A stretch of DNA of 32,134 bases from Geminicoccaceae bacterium (lineage in GTDB: Bacteria; Pseudomonadota; Alphaproteobacteria; Geminicoccales; Geminicoccaceae). Both the position numbers and the translations under genes were made by a program. The DNA lies in assembly GCA_023512415.1 (NCBI GenBank), contig JAILZQ010000015.1:1-32134 (forward strand), written 5' to 3'. Below, in pieces: positions 1 through 8,251 of this stretch (positions are counted from its first letter, which is position 1; each line of letters opens with the position of its first letter). The notes under the pieces were generated by a model, which was not told the origin of the DNA, searched no databases, and saw only the letters and a program-made list of their open reading frames with translations.

Positions 1-449
1 CCAAGGGCCTGGGCGGCGGCTTCCCGATCGGCGCCTTCATGGCCACCGCCGAGGCCGCCTCGGGCATGACCGCCGGAGCCCACGGCTCGACCTTCGGCGG
101 CAATCCTTTGGCCTGTGCGGTCGCCAATGCGGTGCTCGACGTCGTGCTGGCCGAGGGCTTCCTCGAGGGGGTCGCCGCCAAGGGCGCGCTCTTCAAACAG
201 CGGGTCGAGGAGACCGCGGCCCGGCTCGGCGGGGCGATCCTCGAGGTCCGCGGTCTCGGCCTCATGGTCGGGATCAAGACCGCCCGGCCGAACGGCGAGG
301 TCGCGGCCGAGCTGCGTGCGGCCGGGCTCCTCACCGTGCCGGCGGCCGACAACGTGTTGCGTCTGTTGCCGCCCTTGACGGTGAGCGAGGCCGAGATCGA
401 GCAGGGCTGCGCGATCCTGGCCGAGACTTTGCGGGCGAAGGCGGCATGA
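1..449 (+). CDS. argD: Acetylornithine aminotransferase, C-terminal part (5' end outside window)
   Basis: This is the end of a class III PLP-dependent aminotransferase of arginine biosynthesis, which makes N-acetylornithine from its semialdehyde with glutamate as amino donor. The reading frame is open from the left edge, and its first complete codon (bases 3-5) is the Lys of the KGLGGGFPIGA motif, which in the ArgD family is the lysine that forms the Schiff base with PLP. The STFGGNPLACAVA motif that follows is also typical. About 148 residues are present, roughly the C-terminal third of a 390-400 residue protein. Its TGA overlaps the ATG of argF (ATGA), so the two are translationally coupled. 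The family can also act on succinyl-diaminopimelate intermediates, but the argF neighbour favours arginine synthesis. Confidence 0.93.
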   Translation, partial: KGLGGGFPIGAFMATAEAASGMTAGAHGSTFGGNPLACAVANAVLDVVLAEGFLEGVAAKGALFKQRVEETAARLGGAILEVRGLGLMVGIKTARPNGEVAAELRAAGLLTVPAADNVLRLLPPLTVSEAEIEQGCAILAETLRAKAA

Positions 450-1342
450 GTCGCGACTTCCTCGACCTCGACGCGCTCGAGGCGCACGAGCTCCGGGCGA
501 TCCTGGAGCGGGCCAAAGCCTTCAAAGCGGGCGACCCGGCGCGGCCCATGGCCGGCCGGATCCTCGCCATGATCTTCGACAAGCCGAGCACCCGGACCCG
601 GGTCTCCTTCGAGGTGGCGGCCAAGAAGCTCGGCGGCGACGCGGTCGTCCTCTCCTCGCGCGACATGCAGCTCGGCCGCGGCGAGACGATCGCCGACACC
701 GCCCGGGTCCTTTCGCGCTACGTCGATGCGATCATGATCCGCACCGACGCGCACGCGAAACTCCTCGAGATGGCCGAGTATGCGAGCGTGCCGGTGATCA
801 ACGGTTTGACCGACGCCTCGCATCCCTGCCAGATCGTGGCCGACATCTTGACGATCGAGGAGCGCAAGGGGCCGATCCGCGAGCTCAAGCTCGCTTGGTC
901 GGGGGACGCCAACAACGTCGCCACCTCCTTGATCCACGCCGCGGTACGGCTGGGCTTCCAACTCGATCTCGCTTGTCCGGCCGAGATGGCCCCCGAGCCC
1001 GAACTCCTGCGCTGGGTCGCCGAGCACCAAGGGCGGGTCCGGGTGACGCGCGACCCGTTCGAGGCGGTCCAGGGGGCCGACGCGGTCCTGACCGACACCT
1101 GGGTGTCGATGGGCGATGTCGAGGTCGAGCGTCGGCACGCGCTCTTGACCCCCTACCGCATCGACCGGCGGCTGTTGGCGGCGGCCAAGCCCGATGCGAT
1201 CTTCCTCCATTGCCTGCCCGCCCATCGCGGCGAGGAGGTGACGGCCGAGGTGATCGACGGGCCGCAGTCGGTGGTCTTCGACGAGGCGGAGAACCGGCTG
1301 CACGCGCAGAAGGCGATCCTCGCCTGGTGCCTCGAGGGCTGA
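446..1342 (+). CDS. argF: Ornithine carbamoyltransferase
   Basis: Cytosolic enzyme that joins carbamoyl phosphate and ornithine to give citrulline. The 298-residue length is normal. Visible active-site motifs are STRTR (residues 48-52, carbamoyl phosphate), HPCQ (126-129), DTWVSM (217-222, the ornithine-binding DxxxSM) and HCLP (255-258). The C-terminus AQKAILAWCL is typical. The ATG start lies in an ATGA overlap with argD. The argD-argF-hslO order is familiar from alphaproteobacteria. The DxxxSM and HCLP motifs separate it from aspartate carbamoyltransferase. Confidence 0.97.
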   Translation: MSRDFLDLDALEAHELRAILERAKAFKAGDPARPMAGRILAMIFDKPSTRTRVSFEVAAKKLGGDAVVLSSRDMQLGRGETIADTARVLSRYVDAIMIRTDAHAKLLEMAEYASVPVINGLTDASHPCQIVADILTIEERKGPIRELKLAWSGDANNVATSLIHAAVRLGFQLDLACPAEMAPEPELLRWVAEHQGRVRVTRDPFEAVQGADAVLTDTWVSMGDVEVERRHALLTPYRIDRRLLAAAKPDAIFLHCLPAHRGEEVTAEVIDGPQSVVFDEAENRLHAQKAILAWCLEG

Positions 1343-1374
1343 GGGGCGGCTTGGCGCGGGCGGCCGGATCGACC

Positions 1375-2322
1375 ATGCTGGAAACAGACGCCGCTCGGAT
1401 GTCCGCGCCCATGGACTTCGCCGATCGTTCTTCCTCCGACCTTTTGCGCCCCTTCCAGCTCGAGAGCTCGGGTCTGCGGGGCCGCTTCGTGCGGCTCGGT
1501 CGGACGCTCGACCGGGTATTGGAGGCGCACGCTTACCCCGAACCGGTGAGCCGGCTCCTGGGCCAGCTCCTGGTGCTGGCGGGCGGGCTCGCGGGCGGGC
1601 TCAAGTTCGACGGCATGTTCTCGCTCCAGGTCCGCGGCGACGGGCCGGTCGGCTTCATGGTGGCCGACTGCACCAACCACGGCCGGATGCGCGGCTATGC
1701 GAGCTTCGATGCCGGGGCGATCGACGCCGCGAGCACCGAGCGGGAGCTCTTGGGCGAGGGCCTGCTCGCGCTCACGGTCGACCAGACGCGGATCGGCGGC
1801 GAGCTGCAGCAGGGCATCGTCTCGCTCGAGGGGCGCACGCTGACCGACGCGATGCTCGCCTATTTCCGGACTTCCGAGCAGATCCGCACGGCCATCAAAC
1901 TCGCGATCGCCCGCGATCCGCGCTCGGGCGGCTGGCACGGCGGCGCCATCATCCTGCAGGCCCTGCCGGCCGCCCCGGGTGCGGAGGAGGAGGCCGCGCG
2001 CGAGGCCTGGCAGGAGGCGATGCTCTTGCTCGAGACCGCGAGCGAGGCGGAGCTCACCGGGCCCGACCTCGACCCCGACACGGTCCTCTACCGGCTGTTC
2101 CACGAAACCGGCGTGCGGGTCTGGGACGCGCTCCCGCTCGAGGCCGGCTGCTCCTGCACCGAGGCCCGCGTTCGGGCGATGCTCGAGCGTTTCCCGGCTG
2201 CCACGCTCGCCGAGATGCGGCTGCCCGACGGGCGGATCGAGGTCACCTGCCAGTTCTGCAACCGGCTTTACAGCTTCGACGATGCGGCGATCGCCGCGCT
2301 CGGCGCCCGGCGGAGGCATTGA
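1375..2322 (+). CDS. hslO: Redox-regulated chaperone Hsp33
   Basis: Cytosolic holdase chaperone that is inactive while its four cysteines bind zinc and is activated by oxidation and unfolding. With the ATG at 1375 the protein has 315 residues. The N-terminal Hsp33 fold is recognisable (LKFDG near 75, GDGPVGFMVADC near 87-98, MRGYA). The redox switch is complete: CxC at residues 259/261 and CxxC at 292/295, with the same separation as the E. coli switch cysteines. In-frame ATGs at 1399 and 1411 are alternative starts, and none has a convincing ribosome binding site. It begins 32 bases after argF and is probably co-transcribed with it. Confidence 0.95.
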   Translation: MLETDAARMSAPMDFADRSSSDLLRPFQLESSGLRGRFVRLGRTLDRVLEAHAYPEPVSRLLGQLLVLAGGLAGGLKFDGMFSLQVRGDGPVGFMVADCTNHGRMRGYASFDAGAIDAASTERELLGEGLLALTVDQTRIGGELQQGIVSLEGRTLTDAMLAYFRTSEQIRTAIKLAIARDPRSGGWHGGAIILQALPAAPGAEEEAAREAWQEAMLLLETASEAELTGPDLDPDTVLYRLFHETGVRVWDALPLEAGCSCTEARVRAMLERFPAATLAEMRLPDGRIEVTCQFCNRLYSFDDAAIAALGARRRH

Positions 2323-2324
2323 GC

Positions 2325-2921
2325 ATGGGCGCGCGGCCTCGGGGAATCGCGCGCCGCGGCGCGTTCGGCCTCTTCCTCGTGGGGCTCGCCGGCTGCGGCG
2401 GGCCGCTCGGGCCGGTGCGCGAGGCCGGGTCGGCGCGCCCGACGATCCGCCTCGCGGTGGGCGAGATCCTCGACGGCGAGGAGCCGGCGCCGCTTCCGGC
2501 CGCCAACTTCATCGACGAGCGGCGCTCGGCGGAGCTCGCCCGAACGGTCCGGCAGCGGCTGCGGGCGCGGCTCGTCCCTTCGGGTGGTGGCCCGACGGCT
2601 CGGCTCGACCTCGAGCAGGCGGCCCTCACCGAAAGGCTGGCGCCCGATCGCCAGGGCGGCATGACCGGGCTCGTCACCCGCGAGCCGACCTACGCCCAGG
2701 AGGGTACGGTGGCCGTGCGGATCCGGATCCTGGAGCGCGACGGGCGCGAGCTCGCCCGCGCCCGGGTCGCCGTCCAGCGGTCCCGGGCCCTCCCGGCCGG
2801 GAGCTCGGTCACCCGGCGCGAGGACGGGGCCCGGGCGTTGGCCGCCGACTTGCTGGACCAGCTCGACGACGCCCTCGAGGTCGCGGTGCGCGACAATCTC
2901 GGCCCCTGGCTCGTCGAGTAG
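2325..2921 (+). CDS. Predicted lipoprotein of unknown function
   Basis: The 198-residue product has an arginine-rich start, a hydrophobic stretch (about residues 13-23) and a lipobox LAGC ending at Cys24, so it should be lipid-anchored in the envelope. The rest is soluble and Arg/Glu-rich, with no domain I can name. A GGAGG ribosome binding site at 2312-2316 lies 8 bases before the ATG at 2325. This favours that ATG over a TTG at 2319 that overlaps the hslO stop. It follows hslO by two bases, and a conserved lipoprotein after hslO is plausible in alphaproteobacteria. The C-terminal part (EDGARALAADLLDQLDDALE) looks amphipathic and helical. No function is proposed. Confidence 0.82.
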   Translation: MGARPRGIARRGAFGLFLVGLAGCGGPLGPVREAGSARPTIRLAVGEILDGEEPAPLPAANFIDERRSAELARTVRQRLRARLVPSGGGPTARLDLEQAALTERLAPDRQGGMTGLVTREPTYAQEGTVAVRIRILERDGRELARARVAVQRSRALPAGSSVTRREDGARALAADLLDQLDDALEVAVRDNLGPWLVE

Positions 2922-2977
2922 CGGGCGATGCGTTCGGTGGCGGCGCGGCCACGGGGCGAGAGGGGCTTCGGGCCGGC

Positions 2978-4285
2978 TCAGGCGGCGGCCGCCTCGCTTC
3001 CGGGCGGGCGCACGGCGAGCCGCACGAGGCGGTGGCGGCGACGCTCGACCACGGTGATCCGGTAGCCCGCGATGGTGACCTCCTCGCCCTCGGCGGGGAT
3101 CCGCCGGGCGACCCGCATGACGAGCCCGGCGACGGTCACCGCCTCGTCCTCGGGCAGCGCCCAGTCGCACTGGCGGTTCAGGTCGCGGACCGGGGTCCGG
3201 CCGTCGACCACCATCCGGCCCTCCGCGTCGGGTCGGACGATCGGCGCCTCGCGGTCGCGCTCGTCGGCGATGTCGCCCACGATCTCCTCGACGATGTCCT
3301 CGAGGGTGACGAGCCCCATGAGCGTGCCGTACTCGTCGACCACCAGGGCAAGGTGCTGGCGGCGTTGCCGGAAGGCCAGGAGCTGCTGGTAGAGGGCGGT
3401 CGTGTCGGGGATGAACCAGGGCGGGGTCAAGAGCTGCGCGAGGGTCACGGTCCCGGGCAGCCGGCCGTGCTCGTCCAGGAGGCCCACGAGGCTCTTGGCG
3501 TCGAGGATACCGATGATCTGGTCGGGGTCGCCGCGCCAAACCGGGAAGCGGGTGAAGCCCGATTCGCGGATCCGGCGCAACAGTTCGGGCATCGGCTGGT
3601 CGGCATCCAGGGTCACCATGTCGCGCCGGTGGGTCATGACCGCGCCGACTTCGACCTCGGCCAGGTCGAGCACCGCACCCAGCATGTCGTGCTCGTGCTT
3701 GGCCACCGCGCCGTGGCGATGGGACAGGCCGATCAGGCTCTTGAGTTCGGTCGTCGAGACCACTTCGGCCGGCGCCGCCTCGCCGACGCCCAGAAGCCGC
3801 AGGAGCCGACGCGAGGCGGCGTTCAAGAGCCGGTTGAGCGGGTACATGGTCCGGTAGAAGATCTCGAGCGGGATCGCGACCCAGAGTGTCGCGGACTCGG
3901 CCCGGCGGATGGCGAGCGTCTTCGGCACCTGTTCGCCGACCACGATGTGCAGCGCCGAGAACAGGAGGAAGCCCACGAGGAAGCTCACCGTGTGGAGGAG
4001 CCGGTCGCCGAGGCCCAGAAGAGCGAAGAGCGGCTCGAGCAGGGCCGCCACGAAGGGCTCGCCGACCCAGCCCAGGCCCAAGGAGGCCATGGTGATGCCG
4101 AGCTGGCAGGCGGCCAGATAGGCCTCGAGGTCGGGCAGGATCTTCCGCGCGAGGCGGGCCCGCCGGCTGCCTCGCTCGGCCAGCTCCTCGATCCTGAGCG
4201 AGCGGACCCGCACGAGGGCGAACTCGGCCGCCACGAAGAAGGCGTTGGCGGCGAGCAACAGGACGATCAGGACGAGCGTGGTCAC
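2978..4285 (-). CDS. CNNM/CorC-HlyC-type membrane protein with CBS domains
   Basis: Inner-membrane protein of the hemolysin C/CorC (UPF0053) family, whose members are linked to magnesium or cobalt efflux and resistance. Of 435 residues, the first ~190 form the DUF21 membrane domain (hydrophobic start, then the family motif AANAFFVAAEFALVRVR at residues 12-28). A CBS pair follows at roughly 205-325 (VMTHRRDMVTLD, DEYGTLMGLVTLEDIVEEIVG). The CorC-HlyC transporter-associated domain lies at about 345-425. The start is GTG. It is the last gene of the aroK-aroB group, 54 bases after aroB, a neighbourhood seen in other alphaproteobacteria. The 'hemolysin' label is historical and I would not infer toxin activity. 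Confidence 0.92.
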   Translation of the reverse strand: MTTLVLIVLLLAANAFFVAAEFALVRVRSLRIEELAERGSRRARLARKILPDLEAYLAACQLGITMASLGLGWVGEPFVAALLEPLFALLGLGDRLLHTVSFLVGFLLFSALHIVVGEQVPKTLAIRRAESATLWVAIPLEIFYRTMYPLNRLLNAASRRLLRLLGVGEAAPAEVVSTTELKSLIGLSHRHGAVAKHEHDMLGAVLDLAEVEVGAVMTHRRDMVTLDADQPMPELLRRIRESGFTRFPVWRGDPDQIIGILDAKSLVGLLDEHGRLPGTVTLAQLLTPPWFIPDTTALYQQLLAFRQRRQHLALVVDEYGTLMGLVTLEDIVEEIVGDIADERDREAPIVRPDAEGRMVVDGRTPVRDLNRQCDWALPEDEAVTVAGLVMRVARRIPAEGEEVTIAGYRITVVERRRHRLVRLAVRPPGSEAAAA

Positions 4286-4339
4286 GGCACCGCACCCGGC
4301 CGACGCCGACCCCTCTCCGATCGTCGCGGGTCGGCGGCC

Positions 4340-5455
4340 TCAGCCATCGCCGGCGAGCAGCGCCCGCACCTCCGCCTCGTCGACGTCGCGCGCGAGCTCG
4401 GCGCGGCCGATCCCGGTCGCAAGGACGAAGGTCAGTTTCCCGCCGGTGGCCTTCTTGTCGCGGCGCATGAGGGCGAGCGTCTCCTCGACGGGGAATCCCC
4501 CCCGGCGGACGGCCGAGGGCCGCACCGGCAGGCCCACCCGGGCGAGATGGGCGCGGGCCGCCTCGGCGTCCGCGGCGGGGCACCGGCCGAGCCGGGTCGA
4601 GAGGGCGAAGGCCTGGGCCATGCCGAGCGCCACGGCCTCGCCGTGCAGCAGTTCGGCGCCGTAGCCCGTGAGCGTCTCGTAGGCATGGGCGAAGGTGTGG
4701 CCGAAGTTCAACAGCGCCCGCTCGCCACCGGTCTCCCGCTCGTCGGCCCCGACCACCGCGGCCTTGATCGCCACCGAACGGGCGATCGCCTCGATCCGCA
4801 GGTCGGGATCGCCCCCGAGCAGCGGCTCGACGTGCCGGTCGAGCCAGTCGAACAGCGCCCGGTCCTTGATGAAGGCGTGCTTGACGAGCTCGGCGTAGCC
4901 CGCGAGCAGCTCGCGCCGCGGCAGGGTCGACAGCGCCTCGACGTCGATCAGCACCCGGCGCGGCTGCCAGAAGGCGCCCACCAGGTTCTTGCCGAAGCGG
5001 CTGTTGACGCCGGTCTTGCCACCGACCGAGCTGTCGACCTGGGCCAAGAGCGAGGTCGGCAGCTGGACGAACGGCACCCCGCGCAGCAGGAGTGCGGCGG
5101 CGAGCCCGGCCAGATCGCCGATCATCCCGCCACCGAGTGCGAGCACCGCGAGCCGCCGATCCGCACCCCCCTCGAGGATCGCCTCCAGGAGTGCCGCGAG
5201 TCGTTCCAGGCTCTTGCTCGCCTCGCCCGCGGGCACGACCACGGTGCGGTAGCGCAGCCCGGCCGCCTCGAGGCTGCGGCCGACCCGGCCGGGCAGGTCG
5301 GTGGCGAGCAGATGGCTGTCGGTGACCAGGACCGCCTCGGGCCCGTCGAGGACCTCGGCCAGGAGTTCGCCCGCCCGGCCGAGGAGGCCGCGGCCGACCA
5401 GCACGTCGTAGCCGCGCTCGCCGAGCTCGACGCGCACCCTTCGGACCGTGCTCAC
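4340..5455 (-). CDS. aroB: 3-dehydroquinate synthase
   Basis: Second step of the shikimate pathway: NAD- and metal-dependent cyclisation of DAHP to 3-dehydroquinate in the cytosol. The 371-residue length is usual. Visible motifs are the nucleotide-binding [44 protein letters not shown], and the metal-site histidine regions GHTFAHAYE and [11 protein letters not shown]. The start is GTG at 5455, in a GTGA overlap with the aroK stop, so the two shikimate enzymes are translationally coupled. Confidence 0.97.
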   Translation of the reverse strand: MSTVRRVRVELGERGYDVLVGRGLLGRAGELLAEVLDGPEAVLVTDSHLLATDLPGRVGRSLEAAGLRYRTVVVPAGEASKSLERLAALLEAILEGGADRRLAVLALGGGMIGDLAGLAAALLLRGVPFVQLPTSLLAQVDSSVGGKTGVNSRFGKNLVGAFWQPRRVLIDVEALSTLPRRELLAGYAELVKHAFIKDRALFDWLDRHVEPLLGGDPDLRIEAIARSVAIKAAVVGADERETGGERALLNFGHTFAHAYETLTGYGAELLHGEAVALGMAQAFALSTRLGRCPAADAEAARAHLARVGLPVRPSAVRRGGFPVEETLALMRRDKKATGGKLTFVLATGIGRAELARDVDEAEVRALLAGDG

Positions 5456-6030
5456 GAGCGGACCTCCCCGAGGAGTTGCAGGATGGCGGCGGCGATCTCC
5501 TCGGGCGGCCGCGCGCCACTCTCCACCCGATGGTCGGCCTGGGCGTAGCAGCCGGCCCGTTCTTCGAGGAGCTTGGCGAGCTTGGCGCGCAAATCGCCGT
5601 CCTTGAGGAGCGGCCGGCTCGCCCGCTTGCGACTCGTGCGCTCGACGAGCGTGTCGAGGTCGGCGTCGAGCCAGATCGAGATCGCCTTCTCCTTGACCCG
5701 GGCCCGGGTGGTGGGATCGACGAAGGCCCCGCCGCCGAGCGCCAGCACCCCGGGCGGGCCGTCGAGCAGCCGGGCGATCACCCGTCGCTCGAGGTCGCGG
5801 AAGACGGGTTCACCGTAGGTTTCGAAGATGTCGGCGATGCTCATCCCGGCGGCCGCCACGATCTCCTCGTCGGCGTCGACGAACGGCGCGCCGAGTGCTT
5901 TGGCGAGCCGCCGGCCGACCGAGGTCTTGCCGGCCCCCATCAAGCCCACGAGCACGATGCGCCGACCGGCCGCCGTCGCGGGCGGCGTCGAGTCGCTCGT
6001 GTCTCCCGCGCCGGACGAGCCCTGCTCCAC
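5452..6030 (-). CDS. aroK: Shikimate kinase
   Basis: Phosphorylates shikimate at the 3-hydroxyl with ATP. With the GTG at 6030 as start the protein has 192 residues: a Ser/Thr/Ala/Gly-rich leader of ~22, then the Walker A loop GLMGAGKTS (29-37), FVDADEEI with the shikimate-binding Asp, LALGGGAF, and the lid region ending in SRPLL. The frame is open further up to TTG at 6093 and contains another GTG at 6060. I prefer 6030 because an AGGT-type site precedes it. The TTG at 6093 also falls in a likely -35 element for this gene, and the next stretch is shared with the opposing promoter. The exact start is uncertain. First gene of aroK-aroB-CorC-like. Confidence 0.92.
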   Translation of the reverse strand: MEQGSSGAGDTSDSTPPATAAGRRIVLVGLMGAGKTSVGRRLAKALGAPFVDADEEIVAAAGMSIADIFETYGEPVFRDLERRVIARLLDGPPGVLALGGGAFVDPTTRARVKEKAISIWLDADLDTLVERTSRKRASRPLLKDGDLRAKLAKLLEERAGCYAQADHRVESGARPPEEIAAAILQLLGEVRS

Positions 6031-6041
6031 CCGACCTGCCG

Positions 6042-6070
6042 TTGAATCGCCCGGTCGCACCCGATATAAG
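6042..6070 (+). promoter_or_regulatory. Sigma70-type promoter for the small ORF-xerD-lyase operon
   Basis: TTGAAT (6042-6047) is separated by exactly 17 bases from TATAAG (6065-6070), matching 4/6 and 5/6 of the consensus. It is the best sigma70-like promoter I see in this GC-rich window. A start site near 6077 would give a leader of about 90-105 bases before the small ORF. The reverse strand of the same TA-rich block (TTATAT), with TTGCCG ending near 6088, could be the weaker aroK promoter, so the two would overlap head to head. Confidence 0.6.
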
Positions 6071-6182
6071 CCCCGGTCGCCGCCGGGCGGCAACCCTCGT
6101 TCCCGTTCCGTTCCGCGTGAGCCGTCGCGTGCCGGTCTCGCCCAGAGATGCGGCGGTGCGGCCGGCGATGCAAGGCATCCCG

Positions 6183-6317
6183 ATGATCCGCCGTCTCCTC
6201 CTCCTCATTCCACTGATCCTCGTCCTGGGCGGGCTGATCTTCCTGTTGACCTGGGACATCCCACCGCCCACCAAGCCGGTCGAGCTCGTCATCCCGGACG
6301 AGCGGCTGCCGCGCTGA
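6183..6317 (+). CDS. Small single-span membrane protein upstream of xerD
   Basis: A 44-residue product starting [17 protein letters not shown]: one hydrophobic segment (residues 4-23) after two arginines, then a proline-rich tail [18 protein letters not shown]. An ATG 15 bases upstream (6168) would add five residues. I recall similar short proteins with a WDIPxPTxPVExVIPD tail beside xerD or aroK in alphaproteobacteria, but that is memory and not a search. It sits between a strong promoter and xerD, whose GTG follows the stop by 20 bases. The tail probably faces the periplasm. Function unknown. Genes this short are often missed in annotation. Confidence 0.68.
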   Translation: MIRRLLLLIPLILVLGGLIFLLTWDIPPPTKPVELVIPDERLPR

Positions 6318-6337
6318 GGCTCCGCGAGCCGTCGCCC

Positions 6338-7270
6338 GTGATCGAGCCGTTCCTCGAGATGCTCGCGGTCGAGCGCGGCGCCTCGCGGCACACGCTCGAT
6401 GCCTATCGCCGCGATCTGGCCCGGGCGCGAGCGTTCACGAGGGGTCGCGCGGTCGAGCTCGAGGACGCGGCGGAGGAGGACCTCCGGGCCTTTCTGCGGG
6501 CCGAGAGCGCGGCCGGGTTCGAGGCCGCGACGGTCGCCCGCCGGCTGGCAGCACTTCGAACCTATTTCCGCTTCCTCTACCTCGAGGGCCGCCGCGGCGA
6601 CGATCCGGCAGCCGGGCTCGACGCACCCAAGCGGGCGACACCCCTGCCCCGCCTCCTCTCCGAGGCCGAGGTTCTGGCGCTCGTCGAGGCCGCCCAGCGC
6701 GATCCGAGCCCGCGCGGCCTGCGTCTTTCGACCCTGCTCGAGCTCGCCTATTCGACCGGGCTCAGGGTCTCCGAACTCGTCGGTCTGCCGCTCTCGGCTC
6801 TGGCCGCCGACCGCTCGCACCTTTTGGTCCGCGGCAAGGGCGGCAAGGAGCGGGTCGTGCCGATCGGCGGCCCCGCGCGGGCCTGTCTCGAGCGCTGGCT
6901 CGCCGTCCGGCCGGGCTTCCTCGCCGGCCCCAAGAGCGCCCGGTTCCTGTTCCCCTCGACCGGTCGGAGCGGCCATCTGACCCGTCAACGCCTCCTCCAG
7001 CTGTTGAAGGCGCTCGCCCCTTCGGCCGGGATCGAGCCGGCGCGGATCTCGCCGCACGTCCTGCGCCACGCCTTCGCCACCCACCTGCTCGAGCGGGGCG
7101 CCGATCTGCGCTCGGTGCAAGCGCTACTCGGTCACGCCGACATCGCGACGACCCAGATCTACACCCACGTCCAGACGCGCCGCCTCGAGGCGGTCGTCGA
7201 AACCCACCACCCGCTCGCCCGCTTCCGCCGGAAGCGGCGCGAGGTGGCCGTTCCGGAGGAGGAGACGTGA
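6338..7270 (+). CDS. xerD: Tyrosine recombinase XerD
   Basis: Site-specific recombinase that works with XerC at dif to resolve chromosome dimers. With GTG at 6338 the protein has 310 residues. It has the N-terminal SAM-like DNA-binding domain ([23 protein letters not shown]) and the catalytic set: Arg in STGLRVSEL, Lys in [10 protein letters not shown], HxxR in [14 protein letters not shown], His in [11 protein letters not shown] and the nucleophile Tyr in IYTHV. The housekeeping position beside aroK, with no integrase context, argues for Xer and not for a mobile-element integrase. XerC versus XerD cannot be fully settled by eye, but location opposite aroK favours XerD. The stop overlaps the next gene. 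Confidence 0.9.
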   Translation: MIEPFLEMLAVERGASRHTLDAYRRDLARARAFTRGRAVELEDAAEEDLRAFLRAESAAGFEAATVARRLAALRTYFRFLYLEGRRGDDPAAGLDAPKRATPLPRLLSEAEVLALVEAAQRDPSPRGLRLSTLLELAYSTGLRVSELVGLPLSALAADRSHLLVRGKGGKERVVPIGGPARACLERWLAVRPGFLAGPKSARFLFPSTGRSGHLTRQRLLQLLKALAPSAGIEPARISPHVLRHAFATHLLERGADLRSVQALLGHADIATTQIYTHVQTRRLEAVVETHHPLARFRRKRREVAVPEEET

Positions 7271-8250
7271 GCTTCACCCAGGTGCCCGAGCGCGCGAACC
7301 GGCTGAACCGTTCCGAGCTCGCCGTACCCGGCTCCTCGCCGCACTTCTTCGAGAAGGCGGCCAAAGGAGCGGCCGACATCGTCTTCCTCGACCTCGAGGA
7401 CGCGGTCGCCCCGGACAAGAAGGAGGAAGCGCGCAAGAACGTCATCGCCGCGATCAACGAGATCGACTGGGGCTCGAAGACCCTTTCGGTGCGGATCAAC
7501 GGGCTCGACACCCCCTGGGCGTACCGTGACCTCGTCGACGTCCTGGAACAGGCGGGCGAGCGGCTCGATCTGATCATGATCCCCAAGGTCGGGACGGCCG
7601 CCGACGTCTACGCGGTCGACATGCTCGTGAGCCAGATCGAGATGGCCAAGAAGCGGAAGAAGCGGGTGGGCTTCGAACTCATCATCGAAACCGCCCTCGG
7701 CATGATGAACGTCGAGGCGATCGCCGGGGCTTCGCCGCGCAACGAGTCGCTTCATTTCGGCGTCGCCGACTACGCCGCGAGCACCCGCGCCCGGACCACC
7801 GGGATCGGCGGGGCGAACCCCGACTATGTCGTCTTGACCGACGCGCCGGCCGACGGGCCGCGCGCCCGGCACTGGGGCGATCCCTGGCACTATGCGCTCG
7901 CCCGGATGGTGGTCGCGGCCCGCGCGCACGGCCTGCGGCCGATCGACGGGCCGTTCGGCGACTTCAAGGACCCGGAAGGCTTCGAGGCCCAGGCGCGGCG
8001 CGCCGTGGCCCTGGGCTGCGAAGGCAAGTGGGCGATCCACCCGAGCCAGGTGACGCTCGCCAACGCGGTCTTCACCCCGCCCGCAGCCGAGGTCGAGAAG
8101 GCCCGGCGGATCCTCGCGGCGATGGCCGAGGCCGAACGCGAGGGCAAGGGTGCGGTCCAGCTCGACGGTCGGCTCGTCGACATCGCCTCGATCCGCCAGG
8201 CCGAAGCCCTCGTGGCGATGGCCGAGCGGATCGCCGCGGCCTCGAGCTGA
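7267..8250 (+). CDS. mcl1: L-malyl-CoA / beta-methylmalyl-CoA lyase (HpcH/HpaI aldolase family)
   Basis: Reversible Mg-dependent aldol cleavage of malyl-CoA to acetyl-CoA plus glyoxylate, or of beta-methylmalyl-CoA to propionyl-CoA plus glyoxylate. These steps belong to the serine cycle and the ethylmalonyl-CoA pathway. The 327-residue sequence is close, as I remember it, to Methylobacterium MclA and Rhodobacter Mcl1: RSELAVPGS near the start, [17 protein letters not shown] (40-56), RINGLDT (76-82), the metal-binding Glu141 in IETALGM and Asp168 in [18 protein letters not shown], and the C-terminal [14 protein letters not shown]. The start is GTG in a GTGA overlap with xerD, preceded by a strong GGAGGAGGAGA site. 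Substrate preference is not readable from sequence. Confidence 0.9.
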   Translation: MSFTQVPERANRLNRSELAVPGSSPHFFEKAAKGAADIVFLDLEDAVAPDKKEEARKNVIAAINEIDWGSKTLSVRINGLDTPWAYRDLVDVLEQAGERLDLIMIPKVGTAADVYAVDMLVSQIEMAKKRKKRVGFELIIETALGMMNVEAIAGASPRNESLHFGVADYAASTRARTTGIGGANPDYVVLTDAPADGPRARHWGDPWHYALARMVVAARAHGLRPIDGPFGDFKDPEGFEAQARRAVALGCEGKWAIHPSQVTLANAVFTPPAAEVEKARRILAAMAEAEREGKGAVQLDGRLVDIASIRQAEALVAMAERIAAASS

Positions 8251-8251
8251 G

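Noticed and set aside
2934-2955. Small GTGGC/GCCAC stem between the lipoprotein and CorC-like gene stops
   Set aside because: Only 5 bp and no T-run; too weak to call a bidirectional terminator.
1979-5548. Very long open frame on the plus strand across the aroB and CorC-like genes, about 1190 codons
   Set aside because: The composition is Arg/Gly/Ala/Asp low-complexity, and it runs antisense to genes with clear family motifs. High-GC codon bias keeps such shadow frames open.
6098-6114. Three CGTTCC direct repeats upstream of the small ORF
   Set aside because: Very short, irregular 5-6 base period, and lying within transcribed leader; not distinguishable from chance.
6338-7270. Tyrosine recombinase as sign of an integrated element
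   Set aside because: Housekeeping XerD context (aroK neighbour, no attachment repeats, no tRNA, no cargo).
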